DNA from: DASZCR01 sp035942915
GTDB taxonomy: Bacteria > Acidobacteriota > Blastocatellia > Pyrinomonadales > Pyrinomonadaceae
Length of the DNA: 6,528 nucleotides
Direction of reading: 5' to 3'
NCBI GenBank assembly: GCA_035942915.1
Contig: DASZCR010000179.1
Span: 1 to 6,528, forward strand
Part shown: one piece after another, positions 1 to 5,958 of the stretch
Numbering within the stretch: position 1 is the stretch's first letter
How the letters are laid out: every line of letters starts with the position of its first letter
Translations under genes and position numbers: made by a program
Notes under the pieces: generated by a model
Database searches by the model: none
Seen by the model: only the letters and a program-made list of their open reading frames with translations
Told to the model about the DNA's origin: nothing

Positions 1-15
1 TCTTCAGTCTGAAGA
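1..15. repeat. Palindrome at window edge, possible terminator half
   Basis: TCTTCAG and CTGAAGA are exact reverse complements around a single T, ending 35 bp beyond the stop of the leftward gene. The GC-rich sequence just inside (CGCCCGCCGC, 16-25) would extend the right arm if its complement lies outside the window. It would then be a terminator for the secreted-protein gene. The other half is not visible. Confidence 0.3.
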
Positions 16-49
16 CGCCCGCCGCGTTTGCGTTTGCTTCCGTTGCGAT

Positions 50-1330
50 TTACCTACGTGTCAGCGTCGTCGTGGGTGTCAGTATCGTCGAGCGGACGAG
101 TGTCGTGGCCGGGGGCGCTGTGTCCGCTTCGATGTTGAAGAAGAAGCGGAACGTTCCCGCGCGCATGACGCCGAGGACGAACTGGATATTAACGCTCTCG
201 CCGGGCGGCAGCGGCGTAGCCAGCGTCACGAAGTCGGCCGACAGGCTTGAGTTGAAGCCTCCGCCGTTGGGCTGCGCGGGCGGCTCTTCGAGACGCACGC
301 CGCGCACGGTGACGACGCCGATGTTCGGCGAGCCGGATTCGCCGTCGGACGACGAGAGCGCGCGCACGTCGGCGCAGATGACGCCGCCACAGGTGTTCTC
401 CGTCCCGATGGTCGTGATGTTGATGACGCGGAATCTCAGGCGCGTTACCGGCGCACCCGTGTTGTTGGTGTAGGTGCGCCGGAAAATCAGCGTGCCGAGG
501 TTACCGTTCGGGACGACGTTCGGCCGCCGCTCGCGGTTCGGCGGTTGAGACGGCGAGATGGACGGGTCGAGCGGCGCGGCGCCAATCTGGCCGTTTCGCT
601 GGATGGGACTCGACAGATTTTCCGGGGCCGGCGCGCCGAGCACTTCGCCCGATGTGGCGGGCGCGACGTTGACAAGCACGAAGTCGGAGCTATTGTCGTT
701 CGTGTCCTTCGGAAATCCGCCCGTCCGCAGGTCGCGGTAGAGGCTCGACTCGCTTTGCGCGATGGGGAGGATGGGAAAGCCCGTGCCCTCGCGGAAACGC
801 TCCGGCGTGTTGGAGAAGCCGAAGGCGTCGAGACGATTGGCGAGCGTCTGGTTGGCCGGTCGCGCCGAGCTAAAGAGCGCGACGCCGCTGCCTTCAGGGA
901 TGCCGAGTTGATAGCTGATATCAGGCGTGGCCGTTGTGAAGGGAGCGCCTTGTGCGGTGTTCGGGTCGGTGTTGGTTCCGGCCGGATGACCTGCGAGGCT
1001 GTATCCGTTGGAGTTGGCAGCCAGCAGGTGACGACGCGCGGGAATCAACGTGCCATCAGGGATGACGAAGCGCACAACGCCGTCGGAGGCCGAAAGTCCC
1101 CAACCGCCGGAGCCGTCAACGCTCTGGACGACGATGTCGCGGTCTGTCGCGTTGTAAAACTCGATGAACTCGTCATCCGCGCCGCCGGGGCCGCTCAGAC
1201 GCAGTTCGCTGATGATGATTTCGCCGGATTGAACCTGCGTCTGCGCCGTAGAAGGTCGAACGGCGATGAGCGAGAGGACGCAGGCAAAGATGGTGCAGAG
1301 GATGGGACGCAAGAGGACGGAAGACTTCAT
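50..1330 (-). CDS. Secreted lamin-tail domain protein
   Basis: A 426-residue exported protein of unknown specific function. Residues 1-29 form a signal peptide: basic start (MKSS...R8), hydrophobic core 9-24, and an STA-Q site giving cleavage near residue 29. Residues about 36-160 match the lamin-tail (LTD) beta-sandwich style, opening with GEIIISELRLSG and followed by a DEFIEFYN motif, which in this family is a typical first strand pair. A Pro/Asn-rich linker (about 250-272) leads to a second beta-rich region (about 273-420) with a Cys pair in NTCGGVIC and a low-complexity Thr-rich end. No membrane anchor or sorting motif is visible at the C-terminus, so it is probably periplasmic or released. 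The ATG start is supported by a GAGGAGG ribosome site 4 nt upstream. It is transcribed away from ffh and has no visible operon partner in the window. LTD domains are found in extracellular proteins, sometimes with nucleases or adhesins, but no catalytic domain is seen here. Confidence 0.85.
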   Translation of the reverse strand: MKSSVLLRPILCTIFACVLSLIAVRPSTAQTQVQSGEIIISELRLSGPGGADDEFIEFYNATDRDIVVQSVDGSGGWGLSASDGVVRFVIPDGTLIPARRHLLAANSNGYSLAGHPAGTNTDPNTAQGAPFTTATPDISYQLGIPEGSGVALFSSARPANQTLANRLDAFGFSNTPERFREGTGFPILPIAQSESSLYRDLRTGGFPKDTNDNSSDFVLVNVAPATSGEVLGAPAPENLSSPIQRNGQIGAAPLDPSISPSQPPNRERRPNVVPNGNLGTLIFRRTYTNNTGAPVTRLRFRVINITTIGTENTCGGVICADVRALSSSDGESGSPNIGVVTVRGVRLEEPPAQPNGGGFNSSLSADFVTLATPLPPGESVNIQFVLGVMRAGTFRFFFNIEADTAPPATTLVRSTILTPTTTLTRR

Positions 1331-1334
1331 AGAA

Positions 1335-1341
1335 CCTCCTC
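1335..1341 (-). promoter_or_regulatory. Ribosome binding site of the lamin-tail gene
   Basis: On the minus strand GAGGAGG lies 4 nt before the ATG at 1330. It is a near-complete anti-16S match and fixes the start codon of the secreted protein. Confidence 0.75.
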
Positions 1342-1471
1342 AGTGGGCAGAGCAGTTTTGATTGACTGGGGGTTGTTGGCTGGGGACGCTAAACAGTCAA
1401 CGAGAGCGGCGGGAAAATACACTCTCGCGCAAATTTAAATGTTTCAGCGCCGACTAATCGGGCGGCGACAC

Positions 1472-1487
1472 GCGTCCGAACGGACGC
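1472..1487. repeat. Short GC-rich inverted repeat
   Basis: GCGTCCG and CGGACGC are exact reverse complements separated by AA, so the 16 bp are a near-perfect DNA palindrome. The 2-nt centre is too small for an unstrained RNA loop, so a protein-binding site is as likely as a hairpin. No T-run follows on either strand, which argues against an intrinsic terminator. Confidence 0.4.
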
Positions 1488-1557
1488 ATGCGAAAGCCCT
1501 GCCGTCCGCGCCGTTAAGTAGCGGGGAGACAGCGTCGAGATTCAGTTTCGGGGAGAT

Positions 1558-1617
1558 GGTCTAGCCGAAGAGATGGAACCAGCCATGAAGCCACCTAGAC
1601 CCTTCGGTGCGCTTCAT
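1558..1617. other. Possible structured RNA or pseudoknot segment
   Basis: Three exact complementary pairs overlap in 60 bp: GGTCTAG (1558-1564) with CTAGACC (1595-1601), CCGAAG (1565-1570) with CTTCGG (1602-1607), and ATGAAGC (1585-1591) with GCTTCAT (1611-1617). The first two cross each other in the order of an H-type pseudoknot, and the third is incompatible with at least part of the second. ATGG/CCAT (1573-1576, 1583-1586) could form a small inner hairpin. This could be a switching RNA leader, a recombination site or chance; I could not match it to a known riboswitch class. The segment lies just upstream of the TATAAT box at 1639, so it would be transcribed rightward only from a promoter further left. 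Confidence 0.3.
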
Positions 1618-1638
1618 CAAACAATCCTGTAGTAGCTT

Positions 1639-1644
1639 TATAAT
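1639..1644 (+). promoter_or_regulatory. Possible upstream -10 box
   Basis: An exact TATAAT, unusual in this GC-rich DNA, lies about 170 bp before ffh. No good -35 is found 16-18 bp upstream (ATCAAA at 17 bp is poor). It may be a weak or activator-dependent promoter giving a longer leader, or chance. Confidence 0.3.
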
Positions 1645-1677
1645 AGCGCCAATCTACCAACGTGATGCTCACCTGTC

Positions 1678-1693
1678 TGTACGAGAATGTACA
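1678..1693. promoter_or_regulatory. Inverted repeat, possible operator
   Basis: TGTAC and GTACA are exact reverse complements spaced by 6 bp, a geometry common to dimeric repressor sites. It sits between the two candidate rightward -10 boxes, 48 bp before the -35 of the main ffh promoter. The regulator cannot be named from the sequence. Confidence 0.3.
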
Positions 1694-1700
1694 TTTTGAA

Positions 1701-1725
1701 GCGGCAGCCGTAACCTCGCTGCCGC
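1701..1725 (+). terminator. GC-rich hairpin, possible attenuator
   Basis: GCGGCAGC (1701-1708) and GCTGCCGC (1718-1725) form a perfect 8-bp stem with a 9-nt loop. It is followed on the plus strand by CGTTCCCCCTT, which is pyrimidine-rich but lacks a true T-run. It would interrupt transcripts arriving from upstream before the main ffh promoter at 1741, so a weak terminator or insulator is plausible. Confidence 0.35.
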
Positions 1726-1740
1726 CGTTCCCCCTTATCC

Positions 1741-1769
1741 TTGACACCACTTAGCCCCGCCGTTATCAT
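1741..1769 (+). promoter_or_regulatory. Sigma70-type promoter of the ffh cluster
   Basis: TTGACA (1741-1746, six of six consensus bases), a 17-bp spacer and TATCAT (1764-1769, five of six). Transcription would begin near 1776, leaving a leader of about 36 nt before the ffh ATG at 1812. It is the best promoter match I found in the window and is correctly placed and oriented for the translation cluster. Confidence 0.65.
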
Positions 1770-1811
1770 CCTTGTTTTCGGCTGAACGTCTCAGCCCTCT
1801 CCGTGTGCCTT

Positions 1812-3340
<1,529 letters not shown>

Positions 3341-3344
<4 letters not shown>

Positions 3345-3419
3345 TAGGTGATGAGTGAGAGGTGATAGGAAGAAAGCTATTCTCTTATCACCTCTCACTC
3401 ATCACCCATCACTTATCAC
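3341..3419. repeat. Heptamer palindrome, copy 1
   Basis: The left arm (3341-3368) is four tandem 7-mers of type GTGATRR and the right arm (3385-3419) is five of type YYATCAC. They flank a 16-bp core (3369-3384) containing AAAGCTATT. The arms are reverse complements heptamer by heptamer. The second (GTGATGA) and third (GTGAGAG, an odd variant) left units are matched exactly in the right arm, and the other two differ by one base each. The mRNA could fold into a stem of roughly 28 bp plus core. The first base is the last base of the final sense codon of ffh, and the repeat supplies the stop TGA. The right arm ends 3 bases before the GGAGG of rpsP. Confidence 0.95.
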
Positions 3420-3422
3420 TCT

Positions 3423-3427
3423 GGAGG
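3423..3427 (+). promoter_or_regulatory. Ribosome binding site of rpsP
   Basis: GGAGG lies 8 nt before the TTG at 3436 and immediately after the right arm of repeat copy 1. It decides the start of rpsP in favour of TTG 3436 over the in-frame GTG 3355 within the repeat. Confidence 0.8.
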
Positions 3428-3435
3428 AAAGACAG

Positions 3436-3702
3436 TTGTTAGCAATCAGATTGATGCGCATGGGCGCGAAGAAGAGCCCTTCGTATCGCGTGGTCGTCAA
3501 GGAAAAGTTGTCGAAGCGCGACGGGGCCTACGTGGAGAACATCGGGTTCTACGACCCGACGCGCAACCCCGCCGAAGTGCGGCTCGACATGGAGCGCGTC
3601 CAGTATTGGATAGAGAAGGGCGCGCAGCCGACCGACACCGTGCGCCAGTTGATTAAGAGCCAGCGCAAGGCGCAGGCGGCGACTCAGGAAGCGACCGCCT
3701 AG
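3436..3702 (+). CDS. rpsP: Small ribosomal subunit protein bS16
   Basis: An 88-residue ribosomal protein that binds 16S rRNA in the 30S body and is needed for its assembly. With the TTG start it reads MLAIRLMRMGAKKSPSYRVVV, the family's standard opening, followed by GFYDPTRNP (37-44) and the C-terminal PTDTVRQLIKSQ helix. Length is normal. A longer reading from GTG 3355 would add 27 residues translated from the heptamer repeat (containing LSPLTHHPSLIT), which has no counterpart in the family. The GGAGG site 8 nt upstream confirms the TTG. The strong Shine-Dalgarno sequence compensates for a weak start codon. khpA begins 8 bp downstream, so the two are surely cotranscribed. Confidence 0.95.
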   Translation: MLAIRLMRMGAKKSPSYRVVVKEKLSKRDGAYVENIGFYDPTRNPAEVRLDMERVQYWIEKGAQPTDTVRQLIKSQRKAQAATQEATA

Positions 3703-3710
3703 CACGTTTT

Positions 3711-3941
3711 ATGAGAGAGGCCGTCGAAACAATCCTCAAGGCTCTGGTGGACAACCCCGACGCGGTCGAAGTGCGCGTAGTCGAGGGCGACCGCGCGACG
3801 GTCATCGAGGTCGAAGTGGCCGAAGGCGACGTGGGGAAGGTCATCGGGCGACAGGGGCGGACGGTCAAGGCTTTGCGCTCATTGCTGCACGCAGCTGGCG
3901 TCAAGCAGAATCGTCGCTTCGTCCTCGAAATCGTCGAATGA
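3711..3941 (+). CDS. khpA: KH-domain RNA-binding protein KhpA
   Basis: A 76-residue single type-II KH domain protein (YlqC/KhpA family). In Firmicutes KhpA pairs with KhpB/EloR and acts as a global RNA chaperone affecting cell elongation; the role in this organism is inferred from family and location only. The RNA-binding GxxG loop is visible as VIGRQGRT, with G46-R47-Q48-G49. It is preceded by the beta strand VIEVEVAEGDVGK and followed by the helix TVKALRSLLHAAG. The size is typical. It begins 8 bp after rpsP with no evident ribosome site, suggesting coupling to rpsP translation, and its TGA overlaps the rimM ATG in an ATGA arrangement. The position between rpsP and rimM is the usual one for this gene in many phyla. 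Confidence 0.92.
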   Translation: MREAVETILKALVDNPDAVEVRVVEGDRATVIEVEVAEGDVGKVIGRQGRTVKALRSLLHAAGVKQNRRFVLEIVE

Positions 3942-4531
3942 GCGAAGACGAAGAAGAGGCGCAGGAGACGCCGACCGCTTCGCCTGCGTGGGACGACTTC
4001 GAGACGGTCGAGTTGGTCATCGTCGCGCGCGCCGTCAAAGTTCGCGGTGTCCGGGGCGAAGTGGCGGCCGAACTGCTGACGGACTTTCCCGAACGCTTCG
4101 AGTGGCTCGACCATCTGATTGCGGTCGGCCGCGAAGGTCGCCGCCAACTGCTCGCGCTCGAAGAGAGTTGGCCGCACGGCGGACGCGTCGTCCTCAAGTT
4201 CGAGGGCTACGACACGCCGGAGCAGGCCGCCGCGCTCGTCGGTTTAGACTTCGCCGTGCCGGAGTCTGAAGCCGTCGAGTTGGAAGATGACGAGTTCTAC
4301 GATTGGCAACTCGAAGGCTGTCGCGCCGTGACGGTCGAGGGCAGGGAACTCGGCACGGTGCGCGAGGTGATGCACACGGGCAGCGCGCCGATACTCGTCA
4401 TCAGCGGCGAACCGGCCGCGCAGGGACGCGAGCATCTCGTCCCGCTCGTCGAGAGCATCTGCGTCGAGATTGACATCGAGCGCAAACTGATTCGCATCGA
4501 CGCGCCCGAAGGACTCTTGGAGGATGAATAG
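3938..4531 (+). CDS. rimM: Ribosome maturation factor RimM
   Basis: A 197-residue 16S rRNA processing factor that binds ribosomal protein uS19 and matures the 30S head. The N-terminal RimM barrel starts near residue 25 with VIVARAVKVRGVRGEV (28-42), corresponding to the family's GxIxKPHGVRGEV; the usual His is Arg36 here. TDFPERF (48-54) is also typical. A C-terminal PRC barrel begins around 118 (DEFYDWQLEGC) and includes the GTVREVMHTG and LVPLV segments. An acidic, probably disordered extension (MSEDEEEAQ..., residues 1-22) precedes the domain. The start is supported by the 4-bp ATGA overlap with khpA, which implies translational coupling; no Shine-Dalgarno sequence is seen. The stop TAG takes its last G from the first base of repeat copy 2. 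Confidence 0.94.
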   Translation: MSEDEEEAQETPTASPAWDDFETVELVIVARAVKVRGVRGEVAAELLTDFPERFEWLDHLIAVGREGRRQLLALEESWPHGGRVVLKFEGYDTPEQAAALVGLDFAVPESEAVELEDDEFYDWQLEGCRAVTVEGRELGTVREVMHTGSAPILVISGEPAAQGREHLVPLVESICVEIDIERKLIRIDAPEGLLEDE

Positions 4532-4616
4532 TGATAGGTGATAAGTGATGGGTGATAAGAGAAAAGCTTTTGTCCTATCACCCATCACTTATCACCTATC
4601 ACTTATCACTCATCCA
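4531..4616. repeat. Heptamer palindrome, copy 2
   Basis: Four GTGATRR heptamers (4531-4558), a 16-bp core (4559-4574) centred on AAAAGCTTTT, then five YYATCAC heptamers (4575-4609) and a sixth degenerate one, TCATCCA (4610-4616). Counting outward from the core, units 2-4 of the left arm match the right arm exactly and unit 1 differs by one base. The palindrome starts on the last base of the rimM stop codon and ends 2 bp before the trmD ATG, so it fills the whole gap and leaves no room for a Shine-Dalgarno sequence. Confidence 0.95.
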
Positions 4617-4618
4617 TC

Positions 4619-5368
4619 ATGTTGCGCTTTGACATCATCACGATTTTCCCGGAGTTCTTCGGCGCGGTTTTCGACTTCGGCATCGTGCGACGGGCGCGTG
4701 CGGCAGGGCTTGTCCGTGTAGAGGCGCACGACCTGCGCCGTTGGGCGCATGGACGCCATCGCATCGTCGATGACCGTCCCTTCGGCGGCGGCGACGGGAT
4801 GGTCTTGAAGCCGGAGCCAATCTTTGAAGCCGTCGAGACGCTTGCCGGTGCGGGCGAGCGCGAAGCCTTGAGGGCGGCGGGCAAGCGCGTTGTGCTGCTG
4901 TCACCGCAGGGGCGGCGTCTGACGCAGGAGTTGGTGAGCGAACTGGCTGCCTGCGAGCACGTCGTCATTATCTGCGGTCGTTACGAGGGCGTTGACGAGC
5001 GCGTCGCAGAGGCGCTCGCAACCGATGAGATTTCCATCGGTGATTACATCCTGTCGGGCGGCGAGCCGGCGGCGGTGGTGTTGGTTGACGCGTTGACGAG
5101 GCTCGTCCCCGGCGCGGTCGGGAGCGAGACTTCGGTCGTCCACGAGTCGTTCTCCGAAGGGCGTCTGGATTTTCCGCACTACACGCGGCCGACCGATTTT
5201 CGCGGTCTGCGCGTGCCGGAAGTTTTGCTCGGCGGTCATCACGGGGAGATTGCTCGCTGGCGCGCGACGAGGGCGCTCGTCAAGACGCGTCGTAATCGTC
5301 CAGACCTGTTCGAGCGTTTAGTCTTGAGCGAGGCCGAGCGCGCCGCGCTCGAAGAGACGAAGGAATGA
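4619..5368 (+). CDS. trmD: tRNA (guanine-N1)-methyltransferase TrmD
   Basis: A 249-residue SPOUT methyltransferase that uses S-adenosylmethionine to make m1G37 in tRNAs with G36, preventing +1 frameshifting. The start MLRFDIITIFPEFF is canonical. The trefoil knot is complete: SPQGR (95-99), ICGRYEGVDERV (118-129), EISIGDYILSGGEPA (137-151), then the R161 and D184 (LDFPHYTRP) positions corresponding to catalytic residues known in H. influenzae TrmD. The later VPEVLLGGHHGEIARWR has Gly where many homologues have Ser (LLSGxH). The C-terminal tRNA-binding helices are present. The ATG follows the heptamer repeat by 2 bp and no ribosome site is visible, suggesting low or unusual initiation. Confidence 0.96.
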   Translation: MLRFDIITIFPEFFGAVFDFGIVRRARAAGLVRVEAHDLRRWAHGRHRIVDDRPFGGGDGMVLKPEPIFEAVETLAGAGEREALRAAGKRVVLLSPQGRRLTQELVSELAACEHVVIICGRYEGVDERVAEALATDEISIGDYILSGGEPAAVVLVDALTRLVPGAVGSETSVVHESFSEGRLDFPHYTRPTDFRGLRVPEVLLGGHHGEIARWRATRALVKTRRNRPDLFERLVLSEAERAALEETKE

Positions 5369-5381
5369 AGTCGAACGTTTA

Positions 5382-5442
5382 TCAGTTGTCAGTCCAGAGA
5401 CGGTGTTTCCGCTGACTTGCTGAGTACCGACGACCGACTACT
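5382..5442. repeat. Degenerate heptamer element before rplS
   Basis: The 92-bp gap between trmD and rplS holds a related but different pattern. Three tandem heptamers GAGTACC, GACGACC and GACTACT run from 5422 to 5442. TCAGTTGTCAG (5382-5392) is an imperfect inverted match, with one base of slippage, to CTGACTTGCTGA (5412-5423). It looks like a decayed palindromic array using a GTCGGT-type unit rather than GTGATRR. A run of six T follows (5444-5449), so a weak internal terminator is an alternative. Confidence 0.4.
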
Positions 5443-5449
5443 GTTTTTT

Positions 5450-5456
5450 GAGGTGA
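5450..5456 (+). promoter_or_regulatory. Ribosome binding site of rplS
   Basis: GAGGTGA ends 4 nt before the ATG at 5461. With the site of rpsP it is one of only two clear Shine-Dalgarno sequences in the rightward cluster, and both serve ribosomal protein genes. Confidence 0.75.
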
Positions 5457-5460
5457 AATT

Positions 5461-5874
5461 ATGAATCGTTTAGATAACGTCGAGAAGGCGCAGTTGCGCA
5501 CGGACATCCCGGCCTTTCAGCCGGGCGACACGGTGCGCGTGCATGTCCGCATCAAGGAGTCGGAGACGAAGGAGCGCCTGCAAGCTTTCGAGGGCGTCGT
5601 GATTGCGCGTAAAGGCGGCGGCGTCCGCGAGACGATTACCGTGCGCAAGACCAGCTTCGGCGTCGGCGTCGAACGCATCTTCCCGCTGCACGCGACCGTC
5701 ATCGGCCACATCGACGTGGTGCGTCGCGGGCGCGTGCGTCGCGCCAAGCTCTACTACCTGCGCAACCTGCGCGGCAAGGCCGCACGCATCCGCGAGCGCG
5801 ACACGCGCACGGCCTCGACCGGCAGCAGCGGTCAGGCGCAAGGCGCGTCGGCCTCCAGCAAGAGCAAACAATAG
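5461..5874 (+). CDS. rplS: Large ribosomal subunit protein bL19
   Basis: A 137-residue ribosomal protein located at the 30S/50S interface. It has the family features in order: PAFQPGDTVRVHVRIKE (17-33), the QAFEGVVIARKGGG segment (41-54), SFGVGVERIFPLH (65-77), and the basic RRGRVRRAKLYYLRNLRGKAARI (88-110). The E. coli protein has 115 residues; here a Ser/Ala/Gln/Gly-rich tail (about 114-137) is added, probably disordered. The start is supported by a GAGGTGA ribosome site. It lies 92 bp after trmD, the largest gap in the cluster. The gene after it is rnhB, with no lepB between them. Confidence 0.96.
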   Translation: MNRLDNVEKAQLRTDIPAFQPGDTVRVHVRIKESETKERLQAFEGVVIARKGGGVRETITVRKTSFGVGVERIFPLHATVIGHIDVVRRGRVRRAKLYYLRNLRGKAARIRERDTRTASTGSSGQAQGASASSKSKQ

Positions 5875-5881
5875 GAAAGCA

Positions 5882-5952
5882 GTGATGGGTGATAGGTGAT
5901 AAGTGATAGGAAAAAGCTTTCCTCTTATCACCCATCACCTATCACCTATCAC
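5882..5952. repeat. Heptamer palindrome, copy 3
   Basis: Four GTGATRR heptamers (5882-5909), a 15-bp core (5910-5924) containing AAAAAGCTTTCC, then four YYATCAC heptamers (5925-5952). The arms pair along their length with a few mismatches at the two variable positions of the heptamer. The core itself is nearly palindromic around AAGCTT. It begins 7 bp after the rplS stop and ends 6 bp before the rnhB ATG. Unlike copies 1 and 2 it does not touch the upstream stop codon. Confidence 0.95.
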
Positions 5953-5958
5953 CTTCTT

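Larger units (their letters stand above)
1331..1811. other. Divergent intergenic region with inverted repeats
   Basis: No gene is supported in these 481 bp between the leftward secreted-protein gene and the rightward ffh cluster. What can be seen, left to right: a 7-bp inverted repeat TTGACTG/CAGTCAA (1362-1368, 1394-1400) in the leader of the leftward gene; an AT-rich patch around ATTTAAAT (1433-1440); a compact inverted repeat GCGTCCG-AA-CGGACGC (1472-1487); a cluster of crossing complementary segments (1558-1617); a TATAAT box (1639-1644); TGTAC-N6-GTACA (1678-1693); a GC-rich hairpin (1701-1725); and the ffh promoter (1741-1769). I see no convincing -35/-10 pair for the leftward gene. No tRNA or SRP RNA hallmark was recognised. 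Confidence 0.6.

Noticed and set aside
545..1438. Long rightward frame (297 codons) opposite the lamin-tail gene
   Set aside because: Arg/Ala/Val-rich product with no recognisable domain, lying antisense to a gene with a signal peptide, an LTD domain and a strong ribosome site. It is a mirror frame of GC-rich coding DNA.
1440..1640. SRP (4.5S) RNA gene next to ffh
   Set aside because: I looked for the conserved GGAA/AGCA-type internal loops of the SRP RNA tip and did not find them on either strand.
3355..3435. GTG start giving bS16 a 27-residue N-terminal extension
   Set aside because: The extension is translated heptamer repeat, the family begins at MLAIRL-type sequence, and GGAGG is placed for TTG 3436.
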